A stretch of DNA of 64,000 nt from Saccharum officinarum (lineage: Eukaryota > Streptophyta > Magnoliopsida > Poales > Poaceae): the NCBI GenBank assembly GCA_020631735.1, contig CM036168.1:97382932-97446931 (forward strand), given 5' to 3'. Under the pieces are notes generated by a model, which was given only the letters and a program-made list of their open reading frames with translations, made no database searches and was not told the DNA's origin. The position numbers were made by a program, and so were the translations under genes. Of this stretch, positions 1 to 11,031 are shown in pieces (within the stretch, counting starts at the first letter, position 1; every line of letters starts with the position of its first letter).

Positions 1-617
1 ATCTGATGATACCCTGATCTTAAATCTATCTTAGAGAACACCTTGGCTTTAGACAATTGGTCGAACAAGATATCAATCTGAGGTAGAGGATACTTATTTT
101 TAACGGTCACAGCATTCAGTGGCCGATAGTCCACGCACATACGTAAGGAGTTATCCTTTTTCTTCTTCACGAATAGTGTAGGACATCCCCATTCCGACGA
201 ACTTGGACGAATCAAACCCTTCTTTAACAGCTCTTGGAGTTGTTTTTTCAACTCGGCTAACTCATTGGGAGGCATGCGATAGGGCCTTCTTGATATCGGT
301 GCTGTTCCAGGAATTAACTCAATGGCAAACTCAACATCTCGGTCTGGTGGAAGCCTAGGTAACTCCTATGGGAACACGTCTGGAAACTCACATACTACTG
401 GAATATTGGCTAGCAAAGCAGTTTGGATGGCACAAGTTGTATTGGCTAGATCTATTTTTCGAGGTAGGATCACATGGAAGGTGCCTTCTCCACTAGGTAC
501 CTTGAGAGAAATACTTCTTCCTCCAACATCAATTACTCTCTCATCTTATTCATCCAGTTCATTCCCATGATCACATCCAAAAACAAGTCCTGGCATGACT
601 ATCAAATTAAGCTTATA
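1..617 (-). pseudogene. Protease end and N-terminal reverse transcriptase of element A (truncated)
   Basis: Minus-strand reading recovers protease-RT linker and RT start motifs: [52 protein letters not shown], and the [12 protein letters not shown] block at the window edge. The frame carries stops (a TAG after EFPDVFP, a TAA in the linker) and indels around 560-600. Catalytic YxDD, RNase H and integrase lie beyond the left edge. Confidence 0.85.
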
Positions 618-1073
618 TTATCTGTTTGCTATGTTCAGGGTTACTCCCTGGATTATCTGATTTGTCAACAGATCAGCCCCGGCTGAACTGATCCGATAAG
701 TACATTCCAACTCAACTATCTTTTGCTCATACTTCTTAACAAATGCTTGACTCACAAAGGAATGAGATGATCCAGAATCAAACAATACTATTGCAGGATG
801 ATTGTTGATAGAAAACATACCAGCTGTCACAGGTTCTCCTTCTGGGATGTCATCAACGGTGGTGTGGTGCACACGAGCTTGGTACTACGTCTGCTGCTTC
901 TTGGGATAGGGGCAAAACTTCGCAAAGTGCCCTGGTTGGTTGCAGTTAAAACACGGTCCCTTTACTTGAGTCACAGCTCCAGATAAACTGCCTTGTCCTG
1001 ACTTCGATTGTGGCAACGCCATCTTGAATGGTTTCTAGTTCCTCTGAGGTTGCTGGACATTCTGACCCTTCCG
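618..1073 (-). pseudogene. Nucleocapsid zinc knuckle and aspartic protease of element A (broken)
   Basis: Downstream of the gag stop, in the same frame, comes a CCHC zinc knuckle (CFNCNQPGHFAKFC, C-X2-C-X4-H-X4-C, near 905-950) and a retropepsin core (VLFDSGSSHSF, near 765-800). The frame is broken by TAG between gag and the knuckle, TAG just after the knuckle (after KKQQT), and TAA at 618-620. The product would cleave the Gag-Pol polyprotein; it cannot be made intact here. Confidence 0.8.
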
Positions 1074-1967
1074 CTAGGGTGGCCTAAACCTTGCACCCGG
1101 GGCAGGCGAACGATACGCGGAACGATTTGCAGACGGGGCCCTAGGCTGGGACGGACCTGACTCAAAAGCTCTCTTACGAGTCTTGGACGCAGCATACACA
1201 TTGTTGTTCTTCTCTTGTTTCAAGCAGTCGCTGACAAAGTCGTTGAAACCAGTCCTTATGTTGGTACCCACATGTTTCATCATCTTGGGATTCAGACCTC
1301 TCTTGAAGCTGGCGATCTTTTTGGCATCAGTATAAACCATGTCAGAAGCATATCGGCTCAGATTATTGAAGGCATGCAGATATTGGGTAACATTCTTCGT
1401 GCCTTGATTCAGTGCCAGGAATTCTTCGAGCTTCATTTCTGTCAGACCAGGTGGAATGTACACTCCACGAAACGCTTCGGTGAACTCCCTCCAGGTGATG
1501 TGGGCATGGGGAGGAAAAGTGGTGCGGTGGTGCTTCCACCACATCCCTGCCGGACCTTGAAGCTGATGAGCTGCGTACTCGGTCTTCAACACTTCGGTCA
1601 TCCTCAAAACACGAAACTTGTCTTCCATTGTGTTAATCCACTCTTCTGCATCCAAGGGTTCAGCGGCTTCCTTGAAGATTGGTGGACGGGTGTCCATAAA
1701 ATCCTTGAAGCTGCTATACTGATTTACTTCATGCCCACCTGGGTTTACTCCACGACGGGTGTTATCCGCAATACTGTGCAACGCAACCTCCATATTCTGC
1801 TGCATGTTCTCCATGTTGCGTTGACTTCCGAGGAATTGTGTGAAGAACTGTTCCGCGGTGTATGGTGGAGGAGGAGGCGGTGGTGGATCACGGTTTTCAT
1901 TACCAGCGGCACTGCCACCAGCCTCAGTGGCATCATACACGGTACGGCGAGTGTTCGGCATCTGCAT
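1074..1967 (-). CDS. gag: Gag capsid of element A
   Basis: About 295 residues. The likely start is the second ATG at 1961, directly after ATGCAG. A proline-rich N-terminal stretch is followed by a retrotransposon gag domain with landmarks shared with element B: the FKDFMDTRPPIFKEA segment, AEEWINTMEDKFR, WWKHHRTTFP, FRGVYIPPGL, and ASFKRGLNPKMM. It ends FRPP followed by TAG at the same place where the gag of B ends. The zinc knuckle and protease follow in the same frame after this stop. The frame is otherwise open. Confidence 0.85.
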   Translation of the reverse strand: MQMPNTRRTVYDATEAGGSAAGNENRDPPPPPPPPYTAEQFFTQFLGSQRNMENMQQNMEVALHSIADNTRRGVNPGGHEVNQYSSFKDFMDTRPPIFKEAAEPLDAEEWINTMEDKFRVLRMTEVLKTEYAAHQLQGPAGMWWKHHRTTFPPHAHITWREFTEAFRGVYIPPGLTEMKLEEFLALNQGTKNVTQYLHAFNNLSRYASDMVYTDAKKIASFKRGLNPKMMKHVGTNIRTGFNDFVSDCLKQEKNNNVYAASKTRKRAFESGPSQPRAPSANRSAYRSPAPGARFRPP

Positions 1968-2331
1968 ATTTCAGCAACAGTAATTATTAGAGGATGTCGT
2001 AGAAATTGCGAGTAAATGAAAAATCATGTCGTACTGAATTCACTGGAGAGAATAAATTCATACAATAAAACAGGGGTACAATAAGTCATTTCAATTAACA
2101 CAATATCACTAATTAGATTACTAAGGCGCACACATCGCGTCCATTACAACCAAGTTGCCAGCATACATACACTGGACTTTTGACGTTCGGATACCGCCAC
2201 AAACACATCCAAGTTTTCCAACATTACATCAAAGCCTTAGTCTTTCTACTCATTAAGACATGCCCAACGTACCAACTAAGCAAAAGATCATGCAAACCGA
2301 ACCCTAGTAGCTAGCGTAACAACTTACTAGC

Positions 2332-3384
2332 CTACTCATCGTGGTCGCTGTCTAAGTCAGAGATGTTGGTGTGGTCGCCATCCACAACATTGTCGTCATC
2401 ATCAGCGGGCGCCTCGGGCTCTTCGGGATCTTCATCCTCATCCAGATCCATCTCTGCCGCACCAGGAGGAACATAGGGGTAGAGCTGGTTGTTCAGTCGA
2501 TGAACCTCCTCATGCAGGTTGTCATTGTACTCCTCTGCATTGGCTAGCTACTGCTCTAGGTCGAACTGTCGAGCCCTCAGAACATTCTCTGCAGACCAGG
2601 CTTCATTCCTCTGATGGAGCACATGGGTCAACATGCGCTCAGCGTTCTGGTTGGCGGTGGTCAGACGCCCAACCTGCTCTCTCAGTGCACGTACGTCTCC
2701 CTCAAAGACCCTAGTCCTCTGGGTAGCCTGATCCCTCTGACGTGTCAACTGAGCCATCTCTGCAGTGAGCCTCTCAATCTCGGCGTCGTGATCCCTCTGA
2801 AGCTGACGTCGGTCGTCACGAGCCTCACCAAGAGCACCAGACACACGTCGCAGACTACCTTCCACTCCATCGAAGGCCTTCATCACTGCGAACATGGCAC
2901 TCATGGCGGGGTTATCACTGTTTTGGGCTTCTGCTGCACTAATCTCCCGGGACCTTCCTCTTGCCTGCTGCCACGAGTCAGTGGAGGGGTTGCCCCTTGG
3001 GAAGACTCCAACGATCGTTGCTGCCAACTCCTGGGGAAAGCGATCCATGATATCCCTCAGTATTCCAAAGGCTGCTCTTTCAGCGGCTTCTTCAGCGGTC
3101 CTACCAGTTGACTCATAACGCCAACCAGTCCACTCAGAACCATCACCTCTGGGACGAACAACTGCTTCCACAGTGACTAAAAGACCTTCCCCCAACTGCT
3201 CATTTGCCCAGAAGTAGCGGGGCTCCATTCCATCCGGATAGCCTACGTAGCTGAGCACCCTCCACAAGAGCGTAGGCATCCCAAACTCTCCAAGGAACGT
3301 GTGACGCTGACGAGTGCGTGGAGCAAGCTGATGACGGGGAACTCTGCCTGTGGACTTGCGAGCTGTCTGCTTGGTGCGTGCCAT
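2332..3384 (-). pseudogene. Extra ORF of element A: histone H3-tail mimic, dsRBD-like middle, coiled coil, acidic tail
   Basis: The ATG at 3384 follows TTGCTACAG directly. Residues 2-13 (ARTKQTARKSTG) equal the first 12 residues of mature histone H3, including the K4 and K9 positions; RVPRHQLAP then follows, still H3-like. About residues 30-115 hold one globular-looking region (LLWRVLSYVGYP, GLLVTVEAVV, then TGRTAEEAAERAAFGIL) with the alpha-beta-beta-beta-alpha order of a double-stranded RNA-binding domain; that call is tentative. A long charged coiled coil and an Asp/Glu-rich tail follow. One in-frame TAG (2548-2550) interrupts the coiled coil; the frame then continues to the true end at 2332. 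The ORF lies between leader and gag, where most chromoviruses have nothing. The H3-like start, the end of the coiled coil and the acidic tail have a counterpart at 48493-49089. Confidence 0.8.
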
Positions 3385-3906
3385 CTGTAGCAAAATTTTA
3401 TTACCGCAGTGAGAATAGATTTTTAAGTTGTCATTTTTATCAAAAGGAGATAATCAACTTATAAGGGGAGGAACAATGCCATGAATGAAATGCACACATG
3501 ATGCATGCACATTCTATACGTCCTTACAAACTTAGAAACAACAATTACTAGCGGTATAGACGGTGGCATACAACGAGCTCTCGTAAACGCAGCTACTGCG
3601 TACTACTCGATAACGCTGTTATGTACCTGCAGAAAGTCACTTCAGCCCAAACCTCACAGTATGAAAATATGCAAGAAAGCAGTAAAGTAAGCTACTCGCT
3701 TCACACGTATCCCCAGATACGAGTATGGCGGTAGCAACTACCCGAATTATCGCCCTATTGACGGCATCGTCACCACATGACGGAAAACCCCAATACAAAG
3801 GATGCCTGCATATAACATGTGTAAAACATGCAAATAATTCGGCATCACATAAGCACTTCCCTAGATCGGCAGTGTGTCCGACCATGCTCTCACAACTCTC
3901 ACTTAC

Positions 3907-3960
3907 CAAGGCGTAGAGGTCATTGATCCATGCATTACCACTCAAGTGAATGTCACTCAT
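3907..3960 (-). CDS. Putative leader exon of element A (18 codons)
   Basis: An ATG at 3960 opens 18 codons beginning MSDIHLSGNAWIND and ending at a CTTG|GTAAGT splice-donor match (intron would start at 3906). The homologous place in element B (47941-47994) has 18 codons with the same pattern (IHL, GN, WIN, L, AL conserved) and also ends exactly at GTAAGT. In both, the donor phase is zero, matching the CAG|ATG acceptors before the extra ORF and gag. Splicing itself is inference. Confidence 0.5.
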
Positions 3961-4150
3961 ACAATAGCACACCGTATGAGCGACGAATTAAAATATGATG
4001 CAAAACCCTCAGTCAGTACTTAAATAAGCTACCTAGAATCCTTACTGGGCATAAAGGATATGACCACTGGCACACTCTTAAGTTTTAAAACTCGTTTTTA
4101 AACACAGTTTTGTTTTAAATACCCATATGAACAATAACATGCTAAACCAT

Positions 4151-4162
4151 GCTCCGATGCCA
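4151..4162 (-). other. Primer-binding site of element A
   Basis: Immediately after the LTR end the minus strand reads TGGCATCGGAGC, offset two bases from the LTR. It resembles the plant initiator-tRNA-Met primer site (TGGTATCAGAGC) with a few mismatches and matches the site in element B (TGGTACCGGAGC) in position and spacing. Confidence 0.7.
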
Positions 4163-4164
4163 GC

Positions 4165-7100
4165 TGTAACGGATCAACATGATTATACGAGATTAAGTAA
4201 GAAAATCTTCCACCGAGGCAGATAATTTACCAAACTTAAGCCCGTACAACCTGAGATTCCGTGAAATCACGAGGGATTTCAAACCAACCAACATACAACT
4301 AAGATCGTACTGATTTAGCAGCCACAGTCACATGCTATAGAAAGTTTGCAACAAGAGTTGAATACATCGGAGTTCAGAATAAAAAGTTATTACAACACGC
4401 GCACAAAATAACATAGCGGAAGCAAGTAGTTTTAAACCACACACACTTAGTTCAGTTACAGTGCCAGCATGTAGTCATAGCCACAAAAGCATGAGATAAG
4501 ACCACTGGAGTGACCATTGCCCTCGGTCCTAGTTGTCGCCCATCGCCGGATACAGACAGTTGACGCAATAACTATAGTACATCTGGTCATCTGCAACAAC
4601 AATGGGAACAACACCCTGAGTACGAGAAGGTACTCAGCTAGACTTACCCGTCAAAACCAGAAATAACGACACCAAGGATTATGCAAGGCTTTCTTTCAGT
4701 GGGCTAGCTTGACTCATTTGCGAAAAGCATAAGTTATCAGTTATGAACCATTTAAACATAAGCATCTACTTAATTATACCTGATTAGTCTACGTGAACAC
4801 CTATGCTAGAGCAATCACTTGAAGATTAATCATTAACATCAAAGGTTACCATCTCAGGTTTAACATTTTCAACATCACCCACGTAACCATCATTGTTCCA
4901 TCATAATTACTACGATGCTGTAGCTCGAGTCAAGTGCTCACTATCTAGGAGCGATGGCGATTCGAATCGATTCCTAACCAGCTGGTGATTTATTCCCCAC
5001 ACAAACCACGCTTCCCCCGTCAGGGTCGCTTAGATCACCAATGACACTTTCCAAGTAGCCGCGGGATAACAGTCATGGATCGCACTACCCAGGGACCGCC
5101 CGACTGCCAGGACGCACCTTGGGCTCACTCTTCGCGTCCCCGTCATACCCCCTTCAACACCAGTCTGCCAATCCGAGTTTATCCCGGCTCGAATAGTGTC
5201 ACTAGCTTCGCGGTCGAAAGGTACTTTATTCGGCCAGCTAAATGTGAGGCATGCGTTCAACATGACAAGAGGGACGAGCAACGATCGGTCCTTAATCGAC
5301 ACAGACGGAATCACTATAGTCCAAAACCCCATAAGACTACGCCCGGTCTCCCTTTATTCATCGACACTTGGTTACTTTCCATGATACAATTATAGCTAAC
5401 CATAACCATGTATTCACCTATATCTCGCAGGTGACTGGAAATCACCCGACTTCTACCGGTCTAAGCAAGGCTAAGCAATTATTCGGTCCTGACCTAACAG
5501 GGTAAAGAGGTATTCAGGTGGACAAGGATAATTATAAATGCAACAACGGTTTCACTCAACTCCTACAACTTAATGCAACAATATATAAAACTCATTTATA
5601 AAGAATTTCTTTTATAAATTAGGAGACTTAGAATGCTCCGGGGCTTGCCTTTTTCGAACGAGCTAGGCTGGTGATTAACGCACTCGGGCAACTCCTCTCC
5701 TGGTTCCTCTTCCTCGGGCACCTCCTGTGTCTGGGGCTCTTGTTGATCGGCCCAAGTCTGCTCTTTCAGCACTGCTACCTGCGACTCCTTCTGCGATCCT
5801 GTATGATGCAATTGCATAAGTAACCATATAGACGGTGCACAGGATGCGGTGGAATGCTATGATGACATGATATGCAGATGAGCACATTGAACTAATAGTA
5901 TGGATTACAGACAACATCTTCTACAAGGTAGTCTACATCATCCAAGAACATGTGCCACAAAACAAGTCATCTACTCTTATACTAGGTAGCATAAAATTCT
6001 CACACAATTGTTGCTACACTTTGCCAAACCCTAATACCTTAACCTACCAAGTAACACCAGCAAGGTAGTTTGGTGCTTCAAAGATACACCAAACACTTCT
6101 TATTTCTTTTAATTACTTATAAAGAATAACTTTTATTTCCTATTTAAACTAGGGTTACACATCAACATCTATTTCTGTTGCAGGTAAAAAACTACAAAAA
6201 TTACAGTAGTACACTACTACTCCAAATAGTATACTACAAAAATTTCATGGAATTTGGAATAAGTAAAACTATCTATACAAAATAAACAAGCTATAGCATA
6301 ATAATGAGCATAAAAATACTTTGTACTAGAAAAAGTGTCAAACAACAGATTTCATATTTTTCCTATGTTAACCACAGTAAACAAGCACACCATAAAAATT
6401 ATCACATGCATGAGTTATACAAATTTTGCTCTCTACCAAAAATAACAAAAATCATCAATTAAAGGCATTTGAACTACACTTCAATAATTTTTCATAGAAC
6501 ATGCCTCATAAACATTTTTTCTAGAAAGTACATCACCAAAGAAGATTAATGAAACAGGAAACATATTTTTTTGACCTTCCTTTAATTTACTACACATTTT
6601 CAAAGATATCAGCAATTATAAAGATTAAATAAATCTACACAGAAAAGTATCACAAAACTAACATGCAACATTTTTAAACTGTAGATCTACTCATGAGAAA
6701 CACTACAAAATTTGTTCCACAATTTTTGGAGCTATAAAACTCGAGTTATGATTTTTTAAAGCATTTTTCCCACATTTCTGGAAATCATTTATTTCATTTC
6801 TTTGAAAACCGAAAATTTCCGCCGGCTCAACGGCTACGCGCACCCAGATCCGTTTACCCCAAACCCTACTGAGTCACTGCGGCTGGGCCCCCTGGGTCAA
6901 ACCGACCCCACAAGTCGGTCACCCAGAGCGAGGGGAGACCTTGACCGGCCGGCATCTCGCCGACGGCGAGGTCATCGACGGCGAGGTCGCCACCCTGAGC
7001 TTCACCCCGACGAGGCGAACCTAGCGGTGGGGCTAGCGGGGCCAGGGAAGGTGGGTAGCAGGCACGTCGGCGCGCATGGCGGCACGACGGTGCAGCTCAC

Positions 7101-8194
7101 CGGCGGGAACTCGACTCCGGCCATGTCAAGGCATGCGGAGCAGTGCTGCGGCTTCGCGATGACAAGGCGAGCACGAAGGGGTAGAAAAAGGTGAAGAAAA
7201 GCGAGTGGAGGGGTTCTGGCCACAGTGGCTGAGCACGGCGGCCACGGCGGACGCGGAGTAGAGGAATGCCCGATTGGGCTTTACCTCGATGTGAGCGGCG
7301 CTGCAAGCTCGAGCGAGGGACGGAGCAGAGCCAGGCGGATGCGCAAGCGGGGCGAATCGACAGCCGGTGCTGTGGTGAGGGCGCACGGCGCCGGCGAATC
7401 CTGCGGCGGTGCGGGCGCTGTGGTGGCTGGCTGCGGTGTGCTGGCGAGACGAGCAGAGGCGAAATGGACTGGCGTGAGGCAGAGCGAGCTGGGCGGGGTT
7501 AAGGCGAAGGCGCGCGGAGCGGCGGGGGCCACGACGTGCCACCGGGCGAGCGCACCGGCGGTGTACGGCCACGCGGCGGGCATGGCCTGCGCACGGTCGG
7601 CGCGGCCGCGTTCAGGCGGGAGCGCGGGAGCGGGGCGAGCGCGAGGGAGAAACGGGCCGGGCTTGCTTGGCCAGTTGGGCCAGAAACGGGGCGCCGGTCC
7701 AGTAAGCCGAAAAACTCGTTTTCTTTTATAATTTCAATTCCAGATTTTCTAAATTGATTCAAATTTGAATTTTGAAGATGAAAAAGACATTTTCACAAGT
7801 TGTCCCCAAAATAAAAGTTGTTCAAAATTTAATTCTCTACAACTTTCATTTAGAGCACTTTTCAAAATTCTAAATAGATTTGAATAAATGATTTAAAGCC
7901 AAAATTTTAAATAAAAACTCACTTTTCTAGAATATTTTAAAAAGCAATATTTGAGGCGATTTTGAATACAAAAGTTGCTCCAAAAATCATGTTAATAAAT
8001 TCTAGACTATCTAAAATTGTAGCTAAACAAGTTCTACAACTTTAGCAAGCAAATGCAACTATTTGGGTTTAAACCAATGTTTGTCACATTTCAATTCAAG
8101 TGAATTTATATTGCATGTGATGATAAACATGTATGAGATGCTGATGCTCATGCTTTGAAATGTTAATGCATGCTTAACACTTAGGGGTGTTACA
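4165..8194 (-). repeat. 5' LTR of element A (4.03 kb)
   Basis: On the minus strand it starts TGTAACACCCC at 8194 and ends CCGTTACA at 4165, giving TGTAACA/TGTTACA-like termini as in element B. It has the same internal order as the LTRs of B: AT-rich start, a GC-rich block (about 6820-7700), a long AT-rich stretch, a short glutamate-rich coding-like exon (5649-5798), then blocks clearly alignable to B around 4950-5400 and 4620-4700. The many ORFs in the GC-rich block are composition artefacts and I assign no gene there. Confidence 0.85.
5649..5798 (-). other. Conserved coding-like mini-exon inside LTR A
   Basis: A 150 bp segment reads as a Glu/Gln-rich peptide ending ELPECVNHQPSSFEKGKP. The homologous segment in both LTRs of element B is 156 bp and ends DLPECPDHRPSTFLKGKP. 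Both lengths are multiples of three. Each is preceded by an AG acceptor-like site (ATACAG here) and followed by AAAG|GCAAGC, a good match to the GC-type 5' splice site. In A an ATG lies 18 bases upstream of the segment; in B there is none. Protein-level similarity between diverged LTRs suggests it was once translated or spliced; function unknown. Confidence 0.45.
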
Positions 8195-8949
8195 GGAGGA
8201 AAGTCGAACCAAGGTAGAAGAAAACGATCGAGACAAATAAACACACTTTTCTAGATATATGTTCCACGAACAAGAGGGGATACTCGAGCACTTCTATGGT
8301 ACATAGAGAGATCCACCACAAGTCCACAAGCATAGCCGTGCACGATACACGCCCAAAAGGCCGGACAAGTAAAGTGTCAACCCGATTTGAGACAGTGACG
8401 CGACACGCGACATAGGAGTGCAAAACAATCGTGTCACGTAAACCACCGAGACTCCCGAGAGATCCATCACGTTCTACACAAAAAGAACGTCGCCCAACTC
8501 CAGCATTGAGGTATTCCGTGCGTAAACAGCGGACATATGGAGCGAATGCGCATATTCGTCGTGGACAAGCTCACGATCACAAGCATAATTGCACGGGTGC
8601 GGAGTGCACATACAAACGGCAAATTGAGACGCAAAAGGGATTTGTGGTTGGCCACGGCGACACATGGTTGCGCTCGTGCCCATGGCCCATGCGCTGCGCG
8701 ATGGGGGACCGCCTCCCCTGCGCACCTACCCGGCCGGCGGCCGCTCTCGTCCACCGGTCCACGCACGGCTCGGCTTGGCTCCACCACCGGGTGTCCGGGT
8801 GTCTATCAGCCGTGGAACGAAGTCCCTTGGACTCGTGCAAAACGTCTGTCTGGTTTGCATCACCAAACACCGCATTGCTCACGTCTTGTCTCGAATTCTC
8901 GAATGATGCAATGCTGGACTCTGGACAGTATCAAGCACCGTTGAGCTTG

Positions 8950-8999
8950 CACTAGCTACAGAAGTTTTTTTTTTTGACAACACACTAGCTACAGAAGTT
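8950..8999 (-). repeat. Truncated poly(A) retro-insertion with 17 bp target duplication
   Basis: The 17-mer CACTAGCTACAGAAGTT occurs at 8950-8966 and 8983-8999. Between them is only a T-run plus GACAACA, i.e. TGTTGTC followed by A residues on the minus strand. This is the structure of an extremely 5'-truncated LINE or SINE copy made by target-primed reverse transcription. Confidence 0.65.
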
Positions 9000-9608
9000 G
9001 ATGTCCCATCTTTTATGGGGTAGTAGGTGCGGACTGCGGGTGGGCCATGTTGTGTTTTCTTTCTCTACGAATACATCCGTTCGTACTTTGCAGTGGGAGG
9101 TGCCAGAAAAGGGTAAAATATAAGGCTATGAGCACCGCGTGAGCGGTATGGCCATATGCAAAACCGTGGGGCCACACGCTGTGCAGATTTCTATCCACGG
9201 AAAGCTGCCGCGTGCTGAGCGACGAGTGGGTGTGGGTCCCGTGCGCGGCGCCGGCAGCAGGTGGTGTGGGAGAGAGATTGGGCTGGAGAGAGAGGATAGC
9301 GTAGGAACGCACAGACACTGGGTTTGCAGTATCGTTGTAGGAACGGTGACATACATATTCATATAGAGACCTGCGCTGCAGCTACTCAACCTCCACATTT
9401 CACGTACAGGCCCGCTCACCGCTCAGCGGTGCGGATAGCCTAAGACTTTAATCGTGATTTTTCAGCCCGGGCGGTCCCTGTTATGACCAACTAGTTTTTT
9501 TTCATAACGATCCATGTTTCTTTTTCTTTTCTTATGGTTTTACTAGTCACACACTTGACTTTCTTTCTTTTTAACAAAGACACTTGAAAGAGTATCTAAA
9601 ATCTGATA

Positions 9609-9869
9609 TCCTCCCTCAATTCTAAATTATAAGTCATTCCAAAAATCTTGGAGAGTCAAAGCATCTCAAGTTTGACCAAAATTATAGAGAAAAATACAAA
9701 GATTTGTGACATTAAATAGGTATACTATGAAAATATAATTAATAATGAAGAATCTAATGATACTTAGTTGATATCATAAATGTTATTATCTTCTATAAAT
9801 TTGGTCAAACTTGAGATGCTTTGTCATTCCAAGATTCTTAGAATGACTTATAATTTGGGATGGATAGAG
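9609..9869. mobile_element. Stowaway-type MITE
   Basis: About 261 bp with inverted ends: CTCCCTCAATTCTAAATTAT at the left matches, inverted, the right end ATAATTTGGGATGGATAGAG. The inner palindrome also pairs (CATCTCAAGTTTGACCAAA with TTGGTCAAACTTGAGATG). TA dinucleotides flank both ends. Non-autonomous Tc1/mariner derivative. Confidence 0.85.
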
Positions 9870-10226
9870 TATATCCTAAAAGCCGATATATATCAAGTAA
9901 AACAAACGCTAATAAAGAAGATGGATAATAAGTCATATAACCTATGAAAAATAAGGATGCATCAAAGATTAAATTGGTGGTCTTCTTCTTTCGATCGTCC
10001 ACTAGTACGTTGTCAAAGCTTAAAAATTGCACTGAAAATGTCCACCACTTGCCAAAGCTTAAAAATCGGAATGAAAAGATCGAATAAAGGAACACATTTA
10101 AACACCCTCCCATCATCACACTTATCTTTCTTGACGAACTCCTGAACTTAACCCCGGTTTGGATCATGACTTCCCATCACATGTAGATTGAACACGAAAG
10201 TTTTGTTCATCTATACGTTCCATGTA

Positions 10227-10485
10227 CTCCCTCCATCCCACGAAGATTGTCATTCTCACTTGCCGATAAATCAAACAATTTTAATTTTAACCAAAGATAT
10301 ATAAGAAAATAGTAATATTTATAGTGCATCATTAGTGTCATTAGATGAATCGTTGAATACAGTTTTATAAGAAACTTATTTGAAGATACAAATATTGGTA
10401 ATATTTTTTACAAAACTAGTTAACCTTAAGAAAGTTTGGCCAGCCAGCATCTTATAGTGATATCTTTTTTTGAGGACCGAGAGAG
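10227..10485. mobile_element. Stowaway-type MITE upstream of C4H
   Basis: Starts CTCCCTCCATCCCACGAAG after a TA and ends GAGGACCGAGAGAG before a TA. The terminal CTCYCTC motif and 259 bp AT-rich body are typical of Stowaway. Its right end is about 90 bp from the first promoter AC element. Confidence 0.75.
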
Positions 10486-10574
10486 TAATGGTTAAATGGG
10501 TAAAAAGAAAGGTAAAAATAGCCACCACTCCACCGGACGCTTGGAACTTGGAGGCGAGTCAAAATCAAGCTCTC

Positions 10575-10883
10575 ACCTACCCACCAATAACATTTTCTGT
10601 CTTCTTTTCTAGTCAATTCTCACACCATCAAAACAATAGAGGCTTTGACAAAGAGCACAGTACCACACCAACCCTTCAAGTTGAGGCCCAACCAACCAAA
10701 GAGCACCCACTGCCGGCGAGGCCCAACCGTGGACTCACCAGTCACCAACGCCGTCATCTCACTCCCACCAAACCCTCGCCGGCTCTCCGCCTCTCCCAGT
10801 CCACCACGACGGCCCGCCCTACCTAACCGCATCGCCGTCAATTTTAACGCCAACTCCCCAGTACCGCCGGTTCTCCTATATAT
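10575..10883 (+). promoter_or_regulatory. C4H promoter: AC elements and TATA box
   Basis: Four matches to the lignin-pathway AC elements bound by R2R3-MYB factors lie upstream of the start codon: ACCTACC (AC-I) at 10575-10581, ACCAACC (AC-II) at 10667-10673 and 10691-10697, and ACCTAAC (AC-III) at 10821-10827. A TATATAT box is at 10877-10883, about 150 bp before the ATG. Transcription would start near 10905-10915, leaving a 5' leader of roughly 120 bases. This fits co-regulation with PAL and 4CL. Confidence 0.7.
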
Positions 10884-11031
10884 GCGCACGTACATGTCCG
10901 TTGGGCTCTCCAGGAAGGCAGGAAGAACCGCCGTTCCAGCGCGCCAACACACAGGTAGAGTCAGACTCAGACACACACAAAAACCAGTGAGAAAGGCAGC
11001 GAGCCCGCCCTCCATCTCCGCGCCCGTCGCC

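Larger units (their letters stand above)
1..8194 (-). mobile_element. Element A: partial Ty3/gypsy chromovirus-type LTR retrotransposon
   Basis: Read on the minus strand the order is 5' LTR (8194-4165), primer-binding site, leader, extra ORF, gag, zinc knuckle, protease, and the start of reverse transcriptase, which runs off the left edge. The 3' LTR and the rest of pol are outside the window. LTR start, LTR end, leader, extra ORF and gag are all recognisably homologous to element B at 42914-58991, but diverged. Several in-frame stops and small indels interrupt the coding parts, so the copy is dead. The five bases beyond the LTR (8195-8199, GGAGG) should be one target-site copy, but its partner is not visible. 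Confidence 0.9.
8195..10574. other. Intergenic DNA between element A and C4H
   Basis: No gene is supported. It holds two Stowaway-type MITEs (9609-9869 and 10227-10485), a tiny poly(T) insertion with target duplication near 8950-8999, and otherwise unrecognised sequence. ORFs of 80-170 codons at 8431-8955 overlap in several frames on both strands and show no family motif. Confidence 0.6.

Noticed and set aside
1215..2015. 266-codon plus-strand ORF opposite gag of element A
   Set aside because: Shadow of the minus-strand gag; no retroviral or host motif in this frame.
7126..7731. Several overlapping ORFs in a GC-rich block
   Set aside because: Lies inside the LTR of element A, occurs in many frames on both strands, low-complexity Arg/Ala/Gly composition.
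8431..8955. 174-codon ORF in the C4H upstream region
   Set aside because: Overlapped by equally long ORFs in other frames and strands; no domain or splice context.
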